From: Pseudomonadota bacterium
Lineage (GTDB): Bacteria; Pseudomonadota; Alphaproteobacteria; Sphingomonadales; Sphingomonadaceae
Reading direction: 5' to 3'
DNA: 5,645 bases
Assembly: GCA_023426225.1 (NCBI GenBank)
Contig: JAFABD010000252.1
Coordinates: 1-5,645 of the forward strand
Part shown: in pieces, positions 1 to 4,974 of the stretch
Layout: each line of letters opens with the position of its first letter
Numbering within the stretch: position 1 is the first letter of the stretch
Program-made: the position numbers and the translations under genes
Notes under the pieces: model-generated
The model's database searches: none
The model's input: the letters and a program-made list of their open reading frames with translations, nothing else
What the model was told of the DNA's origin: nothing

Positions 1-636
1 GGCCGACCGCGGCGGCTGGCCGTTCCACGCCATCATCGCCGCAGCCGGCGTCGGGGGCGCGAAGAAGGGCGCCTCGAGCCGCGACAGCGCAGCCGCGGCA
101 AAGTCGCGGAACGCCGCAGGCTCGATCCGCCCCGCCTCGCGCAGCACAGTGCGCGCCGTCGTGCAAAAACCCGCGCGCGCAGCGGGCTGGGCAAAGAAAT
201 TGTACACGCGCGTCATCTGCGTCTCGTGCGCAGCCTCCCAAGCGTCGCCCAGCCGCGCGCGAAAATCTGCCTTCACGGCCGCATCGGCATCGGCAAGCGG
301 GCGCGTCTGGCGGCGCAGCAACTGGTTATAGGCCGCCACGGTCTGCGCCTCCTCGCGATCGCGACAGGCGAGCGCCGCGACATTGAGCGCGGCGCGCGTA
401 TGCCAGGCGGCCTGAGCGGGCGACAGGCCGCGATTGGGGCTGGCGATCGCGGGCCCCATGCCGGGGATGGGCAGGTCGAGTGTCCGCGGCACTGCGCCCG
501 GGACAAGATCGCCCGGCGCCCCGCCCCACGGCGCCATCGACTGGGCGTGCGCCGGTCCCGGCGCAGCGACACCGATTGCCGCGACCAGGGCCAGCGTCAG
601 CGCGTGTCGCGACGTGCGGAAACGGGAATGGCGCAT
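1..636 (-). CDS. Exported protein of unknown function (partial, C-terminus off the left edge)
   Basis: The minus-strand frame is open from the ATG at 634-636 to the window edge, giving 212 residues with no stop, so the C-terminus is missing. An AGGAAGG ribosome binding site lies about 7 bases before the ATG, which supports this start. Residues 1-31 look like a Sec signal peptide: basic start (MRHSRFRTSRH), hydrophobic core (LTLALVAAIGVAA) and a signal peptidase I site AHA before Gln32. A Pro/Gly-rich stretch (about 35-70) follows, then a mostly helical, Ala-rich domain from about 72 with YNQLLRRQ at 103-110, VYNFFAQP at 144-151 and two cysteines (Cys91, Cys158) that could form a periplasmic disulfide. 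It resembles exported hypothetical proteins of sphingomonads as I recall them. I do not recognise a function. It lies downstream of the lysC operon on the same strand, but a terminator-like hairpin and a candidate -10 box in between suggest separate transcription. Confidence 0.8.
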   Translation of the reverse strand, partial: MRHSRFRTSRHALTLALVAAIGVAAPGPAHAQSMAPWGGAPGDLVPGAVPRTLDLPIPGMGPAIASPNRGLSPAQAAWHTRAALNVAALACRDREEAQTVAAYNQLLRRQTRPLADADAAVKADFRARLGDAWEAAHETQMTRVYNFFAQPAARAGFCTTARTVLREAGRIEPAAFRDFAAAALSRLEAPFFAPPTPAAAMMAWNGQPPRSA

Positions 637-653
637 GGGAACCTTCCTGCCGC

Positions 654-676
654 GGGCGGGAAACTGCTTCCCGCCC
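654..676 (-). other. Perfect 9-bp hairpin in the leader of the exported-protein gene
   Basis: GGGCGGGAA (654-662) is the exact reverse complement of TTCCCGCCC (668-676), with a 5-base loop. Read on the minus strand, it lies 5 bases before the AGGAAGG ribosome binding site of the gene starting at 636 and after the candidate -10 box at 693-698, so it would sit in that mRNA's 5' leader. No T-run follows on either strand, so a simple terminator is unlikely. A role in mRNA stability or translation is inference. Confidence 0.5.
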
Positions 677-692
677 TTCCGGCCTCGATTCC

Positions 693-698
693 CTTATA
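693..698 (-). promoter_or_regulatory. Candidate -10 box for the exported-protein gene
   Basis: The minus strand reads TATAAG here, four or five matches to the TATAAT consensus and one of the few A/T-rich hexamers in the gap. No convincing -35 hexamer lies 16-18 bases upstream. A transcript from here would have a leader of about 50 bases containing the hairpin at 654-676. Position and composition are the only support. Confidence 0.3.
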
Positions 699-703
699 GA
701 AAG

Positions 704-737
704 CCCGGGACGGACACCGGATCGGTCCGCCTCCGGG
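704..737 (-). terminator. Terminator-like hairpin after the lysC operon
   Basis: Outer arms 704-708 and 733-737 (CCCGG/CCGGG) and inner arms 711-715 and 725-729 (CGGAC/GTCCG) pair around a 9-base loop, with a small internal loop between. On the minus strand it starts 14 bases after the oxidoreductase stop codon and is followed by CTTTCTATA, a weak T-rich tail. It may end transcription of lysC and the oxidoreductase gene. The broken tail and the GC-rich background keep this tentative. Confidence 0.4.
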
Positions 738-750
738 ATTGCCCGAAGGC

Positions 751-1770
751 TCAGGCCGCGCGCTTCTCCAGCGCGTGCGCAGCCTCGGCCATCAGCGCGG
801 CGATAATGTCGGCGACGGGTTCTTCCTTGGTCACCATGCCCACCGACTGGCCGGCCATCACGCTGCCATGCTCGACATCGCCCTCGATCACCGCGCGGCG
901 CAGCGCGCCGGCCCAGTAATGCTCGATCTCGAGCTGCGCCTCGGCCATCGCGATACGCCCTTCGTCGAGCGCCTGCGCAACCTCGCGCTGTTTGGCGGTG
1001 AAGGCATCGCTGCCGGCATTCTTGATCGCGCGCACCGGGATCACCGGCAGGCGCGGGTCGATCTGGACGCTTGCCACCGCGTCGCGCGCCGAAGCGCGGA
1101 TGAACGCCTTCTTGAAATTGGGGTGCGCGATGCTCTCGGTCGCGCACACGAACCGCGTGCCGAGCTGCACGCCCGCCGCGCCCATGTCGAGATAGCCGGC
1201 AATCGCCTCGCCGCGACCGATTCCGCCCGCGACGAACACGGGCACCTGGTCGGCGATCGCGGGCAGGATTTCCTGCGCCAGCACGCTCGTCGACACCGGG
1301 CCGATATGGCCGCCCGCTTCCATGCCCTCGACGACGATCGCGTCGACGCCCGAACGGATGAGCTTCTTGGCCAGGCTCAGCGCCGGCGCAAAGCAGATCA
1401 CGCGCGCACCGATCGCCTTGATCGCGTCCAGGCTGCCCGCCGGCGGCAACCCGCCCGCGAGCACGACATGACCGACGCCGTGGCGCCCGCACACCGCGAT
1501 CAGGTCGAAAAGCTGCGGGTGCATCGTGATCAGGTTGACGCCGAACGGCTTGTCGGTCAGCGCCTTGGCGCCCGCGATCTCGGCGTCGAGCAGCTCGGGG
1601 CTCATCGCCCCGCACGCGATCACGCCGAAACCGCCCGCGTTCGAAATCGCGGCGACCAGATGGCGCTCGGACACCCACGACATCGCGCCGCCCAGGATCG
1701 CGACCTGCGACCCCAGAAAGGCGCAACCGCGCGCCATGCGGCGGGCAAGGCGTTCCTCGCCGACGGTCAC
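751..1770 (-). CDS. NAD(P)H-dependent flavin oxidoreductase, nitronate monooxygenase/FabK family
   Basis: A 339-residue FMN-binding TIM-barrel protein of the 2-nitropropane dioxygenase family. Visible hallmarks: ILGGAMSWVS (25-34) and AGGFGVI (45-51) near the N-terminus, LTDKPFGVNL (71-80), EGMEAGGHIG (148-157) with the family's catalytic histidine at 155, the phosphate-binding AGGIGRGEAI (181-190), QLGTRF (202-207) and GSVMAGQSVG (302-311). Several blocks, especially LTDKPFGVN, EGMEAGGHIG, ESIAHPNFK and GDV..GSVMAGQ, recall FabK, the flavin enoyl-ACP reductase of fatty acid synthesis, as closely as nitronate monooxygenases, so the substrate is open. The start is a GTG overlapping the lysC stop as GTGA, with GAGGAG eight bases upstream (1779-1784). 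A later ATG at 1735-1737 has worse spacing and would remove 11 poorly conserved residues. It is the second gene of the lysC operon and probably cytoplasmic. Family is certain; the reaction is not. Confidence 0.9.
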   Translation of the reverse strand: MTVGEERLARRMARGCAFLGSQVAILGGAMSWVSERHLVAAISNAGGFGVIACGAMSPELLDAEIAGAKALTDKPFGVNLITMHPQLFDLIAVCGRHGVGHVVLAGGLPPAGSLDAIKAIGARVICFAPALSLAKKLIRSGVDAIVVEGMEAGGHIGPVSTSVLAQEILPAIADQVPVFVAGGIGRGEAIAGYLDMGAAGVQLGTRFVCATESIAHPNFKKAFIRASARDAVASVQIDPRLPVIPVRAIKNAGSDAFTAKQREVAQALDEGRIAMAEAQLEIEHYWAGALRRAVIEGDVEHGSVMAGQSVGMVTKEEPVADIIAALMAEAAHALEKRAA

Positions 1771-1784
1771 GCGTCGTGCTCCTC
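1767..1784 (-). promoter_or_regulatory. Translational coupling junction lysC/oxidoreductase
   Basis: On the minus strand the lysC stop TGA (1767-1769) overlaps the GTG start of the next gene (1768-1770) as GTGA. The GAGGAG ribosome binding site (1779-1784) lies inside the last lysC codons (Gly-Glu-Glu-His). The four-base overlap, with the binding site in the upstream gene, is typical of coupled translation, and it decides the GTG start. Confidence 0.75.
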
Positions 1785-3038
1785 GCCGGGCGTATCCTCG
1801 GAATCGAGGCCATAGGCGGTGTGCAGCACGCGCACCGCCAGCTCAGTGTAATCGTCCTCGATCACGACCGAGACCTTGATCTCCGACGTAGTGATCGCAA
1901 GGATGTTGATCCCGCGCTCGCCCAGCGTCTTGAACATCGTCGCCGCGACGCCCGCATGGCTGCGCATCCCGACGCCGACGACCGAGATCTTGCTGATGCG
2001 GATGTCGTGCTTCAGATCCTGATAGCCGATCGCGTCCTTCTGCTTCTGCAGCGTGTCGAGCGCACGGGCCAGTTCGGCCTTGGGCACGGTGAAGGTGACG
2101 TCGGTCGAGCTGCTCGAATGCGCGACGTTCTGCACGATCATGTCGACGTTGATGCCGGCATCGGCAAGCGGGCTGAAGATCGACGCCACCGCGCCGGGCC
2201 GGTCCGGCACGGCGGTCAGCGTGATCTTCGCCTCACTCTTGTCATGGGCGATGCCGGTGATGAGCTGGCGTTCCATTTCCTCGATTTCCTCTTCGCCCAC
2301 GATCAGCGTGCCGCGGTGCCCGGTCTCGTCGCGCTTGTCGTCGAACGACGAAAGCACGCGCACGCGAACCTTTTCCTTCATCGCAAGACCCACCGAGCGC
2401 GTCTGCAGCACCTTGGCGCCGACGCTGGCGAGCTCGAGCATCTCTTCATAGGTGACGCGCGTCAGCTTGCGCGCGCGCGGCACGATGCGCGGGTCGGTGG
2501 TATAGACGCCGTCGACATCGGTATAGATGTCGCAACGGTCGGCCTTCATCGCCGCCGCGACCGCCACCGCCGACGTGTCCGATCCCCCACGCCCCAGCGT
2601 GGTGACGCGGCCATCCTCGGTCATGCCCTGGAAACCCGGGATCACCGCCACCTCGCCGCGCGCGAGCGACGCATCGAGCGCGACGGTGTCGATCGACTCG
2701 ATCCGCGCCGCGGCATGGGCGTCGTCGGTGCGGATCGGCAACTGCCAGCCGAGCCAGCTGCGCGCGGGCACGCCGATCGACTGGAGCACGATCGCCAGCA
2801 GTCCGCTCGTCACCTGTTCGCCCGACGCGACCACCACGTCATATTCGCGGCGGTCGTACAGCGACGATGCCTCGCGACAGAAATTGACGAGCCGGTCGGT
2901 GTCGCCCGCCATGGCGGAAACGACCACGGCGACCTGGTTGCCGGCTTCCCACTCGGTCTTGACGCGCTGCGCGACGTTGCGGATTCGTTCGATCCCGGCC
3001 ATCGACGTGCCGCCGAACTTCATTACAATGCGGGCCAT
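1767..3038 (-). CDS. lysC: Aspartate kinase (aspartokinase), monofunctional
   Basis: It phosphorylates L-aspartate with ATP, the first step toward lysine, threonine, methionine and diaminopimelate, in the cytoplasm. The 423 residues match the usual 400-425 of monofunctional enzymes. The kinase domain fills about 1-245: KFGGTSMA (7-14, ATP-site Lys7), ASGEQ (71-75), GRGGSDTSA (149-157, Asp154) and TDVDGVYTTDPR (173-184). Two ACT domains follow, about 263-335 (ITLTAVPDRPGAVASIF, INVDMIVQN) and 346-415 (ISVVGVGMRSHAGVAATMF, INILAITTSEIKVSVVI). This resembles the lysine/threonine-sensitive class of Corynebacterium and Bacillus, so feedback inhibition is expected but inferred. The ATG at 3036-3038 is chosen because MARIVMKFGGTS begins the family fold. 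The frame stays open upstream, but that part is antisense to ubiG. The binding site is poor: AGGAA 13 bases upstream. It is divergent from ubiG and coupled to the oxidoreductase gene. Met255 may be an internal start. Confidence 0.97.
   Translation of the reverse strand: MARIVMKFGGTSMAGIERIRNVAQRVKTEWEAGNQVAVVVSAMAGDTDRLVNFCREASSLYDRREYDVVVASGEQVTSGLLAIVLQSIGVPARSWLGWQLPIRTDDAHAAARIESIDTVALDASLARGEVAVIPGFQGMTEDGRVTTLGRGGSDTSAVAVAAAMKADRCDIYTDVDGVYTTDPRIVPRARKLTRVTYEEMLELASVGAKVLQTRSVGLAMKEKVRVRVLSSFDDKRDETGHRGTLIVGEEEIEEMERQLITGIAHDKSEAKITLTAVPDRPGAVASIFSPLADAGINVDMIVQNVAHSSSSTDVTFTVPKAELARALDTLQKQKDAIGYQDLKHDIRISKISVVGVGMRSHAGVAATMFKTLGERGINILAITTSEIKVSVVIEDDYTELAVRVLHTAYGLDSEDTPGEEHDA
2274..2292 (-). 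promoter_or_regulatory. Candidate internal ribosome binding site and start within lysC (Met255)
   Basis: On the minus strand, ATG at 2274-2276 encodes Met255, just before the first ACT domain. AGAGGA (2287-2292) lies ten bases upstream and a second GAGGAA (2277-2282) directly abuts the ATG. Aspartokinases of the Corynebacterium/Bacillus type make a separate regulatory beta subunit from an in-frame start at the same place. A product here would be 169 residues covering both ACT domains. The purines also encode a Glu-rich linker (GEEEIEEME), so coincidence is possible. Confidence 0.35.
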
Positions 3039-3095
3039 CTCGGTTGCTTTGTTCCTGGCCTTGGGAGAGACGGGCCAGCCTGATAGGAGGCGCGC
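3039..3095. promoter_or_regulatory. Divergent lysC/ubiG intergenic region with an inverted repeat
   Basis: Only 57 bases separate the divergent lysC and ubiG starts, so their promoters must overlap or lie inside the opposite gene. The gap holds CTGGCC (3055-3060) and GGCCAG (3073-3078), a perfect inverted repeat with a 12-base spacer. TTGCTT at 3044-3049 could be a plus-strand -35, but no good -10 lies 17 bases on. On the plus side, AGGAGG (3085-3090) is a strong ribosome binding site five bases before the ubiG ATG. The repeat could be an operator or a hairpin; neither is demonstrated. Confidence 0.35.
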
Positions 3096-3839
3096 ATGGC
3101 AAACGCAACTGCAACGACGGTCGCAACGACGATCGACCCCGCCGAAGCCCAGCATTTCGGCCGGCTGGCGGCCGATTGGTGGAACCCGCACGGCTCGTCC
3201 GGGATGCTGCATCGCCTCAATCCGGCGCGGCTGCGTTTCGTCCGCGCGGCGGTCGACGCGCATTGGGGCACCGACCCCGCCGATTTCACGCCGCTCGCGG
3301 GGCGCACCGGGCTCGACATGGGCTGCGGCGCCGGCCTTCTCGTCGAACCGCTGGCGCGGCTCGGCGCGCAGATGACCGGCGTGGACGCGGCGCCCGAAAA
3401 TATCGGCGCCGCCCGCGCGCATGCCGAGGCGATGGGGCTTGCGATCGATTATGTCGCGGGTGGAGTCGAGGATCTCGGCGGACGCCAGTTCGACCTCGTC
3501 ACCTCGATGGAAGTGATCGAGCATGTCAGCGATCCCGCCGCCTTCGTCGCGGGGCTTGCGGGAGCGCTCGCGCCGGGCGGGCTGATGGTGCTGTCGACCC
3601 CCAACCGCACGCCGCTGTCGCGCCTCGCGATGATCACGCTGGCCGAGGGCACGGGCGCGATCCCGCGCGGCACGCACGACTGGGATCGCTTCCTCACTCC
3701 CGACGAGCTCGTCGCGCTGCTCGAGGGCGCGGGGCTTCGCGTCACCCAGCGCACCGGGCTCGGCTTCTCGCCCGCGCGCGGGTTCGAAACGGGGCGCGGC
3801 GAGTCGCTCAATTATCTGGTGAGCGCGGTCCGAGCCTGA
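3096..3839 (+). CDS. ubiG: Ubiquinone biosynthesis O-methyltransferase UbiG
   Basis: UbiG performs both SAM-dependent O-methylations of the ubiquinone head group, including the final step from 3-demethylubiquinol to ubiquinol, at the inner face of the cytoplasmic membrane. The 247 residues match the family (about 240-250). The N-terminal part has ADWWNPHGSSGMLHRLNPARLRF (split here as ADWWNPHG at 26-33 and LHRLNPARL at 38-46), the UbiG signature around substrate binding. The SAM-binding Rossmann motif LDMGCGAGLL is at 73-82, with acidic GVDAAPENI at 95-103 ending strand two. TSMEVIEHV (136-144) and LAPGGLMVLSTPNRT (158-172) are later methyltransferase motifs. Residues about 174-190 correspond to the membrane-contact loop, followed by GTHDWDRF (192-199), also typical of UbiG. 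AGGAGG five bases before the ATG fixes the start. It is divergent from lysC, a pairing I recall from other alphaproteobacteria, and convergent with the small membrane-protein gene. Confidence 0.96.
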   Translation: MANATATTVATTIDPAEAQHFGRLAADWWNPHGSSGMLHRLNPARLRFVRAAVDAHWGTDPADFTPLAGRTGLDMGCGAGLLVEPLARLGAQMTGVDAAPENIGAARAHAEAMGLAIDYVAGGVEDLGGRQFDLVTSMEVIEHVSDPAAFVAGLAGALAPGGLMVLSTPNRTPLSRLAMITLAEGTGAIPRGTHDWDRFLTPDELVALLEGAGLRVTQRTGLGFSPARGFETGRGESLNYLVSAVRA

Positions 3840-3854
3840 TCGAAGCCGCGCGGG

Positions 3855-3870
3855 CTGCGCATCAGCGCAG
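3855..3870. other. Small perfect hairpin between convergent ubiG and the membrane-protein gene
   Basis: CTGCGC (3855-3860) and GCGCAG (3865-3870) pair around the loop ATCA. The loop includes the stop codon of the minus-strand membrane-protein gene, and the hairpin begins 16 bases after the ubiG stop. No T-run follows on either strand, so a terminator role at this convergent junction is only possible. Confidence 0.3.
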
Positions 3871-4050
3871 GTTGAGCGCGATGCTGATACAGGCGACCAC
3901 CGCCAGCATCGCCAGGAACTGGACGAGCGGCCACGGCACCCAGCCCATGCGGTCCATCACGGTCCGGCGGCGGCGGCGGTGTTCGGCGACGCCGCTCGTC
4001 ACCGCGAGTAACAGCGCTGCAACCGCGCCGGTCCATAGGCTTTCCTGCAT
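3862..4050 (-). CDS. Small two-helix membrane protein of unknown function
   Basis: The 62-residue product has two hydrophobic segments, about 5-22 (LWTGAVAALLLAVTSGVA) and 39-60 (PWPLVQFLAMLAVVACISIA and following). They are joined by a strongly basic loop, EHRRRRR (23-29), then a short linker with MGWVPW (35-40). By the positive-inside rule the loop faces the cytoplasm and both termini face the periplasm. The composition is unlike a chance frame: the hydrophobic runs are clean and the aromatic/proline linker looks structured. Similar short proteins occur in sphingomonad genomes as I recall, all unnamed. The ATG at 4048-4050 is the best start, but its ribosome binding site is poor (GGGAG about 14 bases upstream). 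It is convergent with ubiG and divergent from the exported methyltransferase-like gene. Function is unknown. Confidence 0.65.
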   Translation of the reverse strand: MQESLWTGAVAALLLAVTSGVAEHRRRRRTVMDRMGWVPWPLVQFLAMLAVVACISIALNLR

Positions 4051-4101
4051 CGGCTCGATTCGTACTCCCTGGTCGATGCATCATTTAGGTGAGGGATTTT
4101 C
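4051..4101. promoter_or_regulatory. Divergent gap upstream of the methyltransferase-like gene
   Basis: These 51 bases separate the small membrane-protein gene from the plus-strand methyltransferase-like gene. The stretch is relatively A/T-rich near 4080-4100 and must hold, or lie close to, the promoters, but I see no clear -35/-10 pair. GATGCATC (4075-4082) is a perfect 8-base palindrome. GAGGGA (4091-4096), five bases before the ATG at 4102, is a good ribosome binding site. Confidence 0.35.
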
Positions 4102-4911
4102 ATGCGCCAGTTTCTTGTCGTTCTTGCGTTGGGCACCACCGCCGCCGCGGTCGCCAGCGTCGCCGCGCGCGAACCCGCGACGCCGCGCCAGACGATCGCG
4201 CGCGCGGTCGCGGCCCCCAGCCGCACGCCCGCCAATGTCGCGCGCGACCGCTATCGCCATCCGGTCGAAACGCTCACCTTCTTCGGCGTCAAACCCAGCG
4301 ACACGGTGGTCGAAATCTGGCCGAGCGGCGGCTGGTATACCGAGATTCTCGCGCCGCTCACGCACGGCAAGGGCACGCTCTATGCGGCGGTGCCGGCCGG
4401 CAACACCAAGGGCATCGACGCGCTGAAGGCCCGCGACGCCGCGCTCTATGGCGCGATCCGCGTCGTCAGCTTCCCCGCGGCGGCCGGCCAGGCCAGGGTG
4501 CCCGACGGCACCGCAGACGTGGTGCTCACCTTCCGCAACGTGCACAACTGGCGGATGGGCGGCCAGGACGGGAAGGATTATTCGCCCGAAGCGTTCAAGC
4601 AGATGTACGCGATGCTCAGAAAGGGCGGCACGCTCGGCATCGAGGATCACCGCTTGCCCGAAAGCGCCAGCGACGCGCGCGAGACCAAGAGCGGCTACAT
4701 CAAGGTGTCGACCGTCCGCCGCCTCGCCGAGGCGGCCGGCTTCAAGTTCGTCGGCGCATCGGAAGTCAACGCCAACAAGGCCGACCCCGCCGACTGGCCG
4801 AACGGCGTGTGGACGCTGCCGCCCACCTATGCGCTGAAGGATCAGGATCGCGCCAAATATGCCGCGATCGGCGAGAGCGACCGCATGACGCTCAAGTTCC
4901 GCAAGCCCTGA
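4102..4911 (+). CDS. Exported class I methyltransferase-like protein (COG4798-type)
   Basis: The 269-residue product begins with a likely Sec signal peptide: MRQ, a hydrophobic stretch to about residue 20, and small-residue cleavage sites around SVAA (19-22). The mature part resembles class I SAM methyltransferases. VVEIWPSGGWYTEILAPL (69-86) stands where the SAM-binding glycine loop belongs, but reads E-I-W-P-S-G-G instead of the usual D/E-x-G-x-G-x-G, so the first glycine is Trp73. VVLTFRNVHNW (140-150) and MLRKGGTLGIEDHR (171-184) match later methyltransferase strands. The C-terminus ends DRMTLKFRKP. These features fit COG4798, a family of predicted methyltransferases often carrying signal peptides; no reaction is known to me. 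SAM is normally cytoplasmic, so periplasmic activity would be unexpected. GAGGGA five bases upstream fixes the ATG. The gene stands alone, divergent from the small membrane-protein gene and convergent with phaR. Confidence 0.88.
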   Translation: MRQFLVVLALGTTAAAVASVAAREPATPRQTIARAVAAPSRTPANVARDRYRHPVETLTFFGVKPSDTVVEIWPSGGWYTEILAPLTHGKGTLYAAVPAGNTKGIDALKARDAALYGAIRVVSFPAAAGQARVPDGTADVVLTFRNVHNWRMGGQDGKDYSPEAFKQMYAMLRKGGTLGIEDHRLPESASDARETKSGYIKVSTVRRLAEAAGFKFVGASEVNANKADPADWPNGVWTLPPTYALKDQDRAKYAAIGESDRMTLKFRKP

Positions 4912-4925
4912 CGGACGGCGCCCGC

Positions 4926-4966
4926 ACGGCCGGCGGCCTCCTGCTACGGGGAGCGCCGCCGACCGT
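4926..4966. terminator. Long hairpin between convergent methyltransferase-like gene and phaR
   Basis: Arms 4926-4929/4963-4966 and 4931-4937/4955-4961 (CGGCGGC/GCCGCCG) pair with one mismatch, and 4938-4941/4950-4953 (CTCC/GGAG) continue the stem past a single bulged base. The loop is about 8 bases. It fills most of the 63-bp gap between two convergent stop codons, so it could end both transcripts. On the plus strand a weak GTTATTT follows 8 bases later, inside the end of phaR. On the minus strand there is no T-run. Confidence 0.5.
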
Positions 4967-4974
4967 TGCGGGGG

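Noticed and set aside
741..750. GCC-TTCG-GGC mini-hairpin just after the oxidoreductase stop (minus strand)
   Set aside because: It has a stable UUCG-type loop but only three stem pairs and no T-run; the longer hairpin at 704-737 is a better terminator candidate.
326..1813. Minus-strand open frame of 495 codons in another frame across the oxidoreductase
   Set aside because: Very Arg-rich low-complexity translation overlapping a well-supported gene on the same strand; a frame shadow.
739..1815. Plus-strand open frame (358 codons) antisense to the oxidoreductase
   Set aside because: Its composition is a mirror of the coding strand (Arg/His/Ala-rich), with no motif and no ribosome binding site of note; the opposite strand has all family motifs.
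1776..3083. Long plus-strand open frame (435 codons) antisense to lysC
   Set aside because: High GC and third-position bias keep antisense frames open. The translation is rich in Arg, His and Asp with no recognisable domain, while the minus strand encodes an unmistakable aspartokinase.
3039..3677. N-terminal extension of lysC by 213 codons
   Set aside because: The frame stays open, but the extension is antisense to ubiG, is Arg-rich, and the aspartokinase fold starts at MARIVMKFGGTS.
3044..4426. Plus-strand 460-codon frame spanning ubiG and the following genes
   Set aside because: Arg/Ala-rich shadow crossing two well-supported genes in different frames and an intergenic gap.
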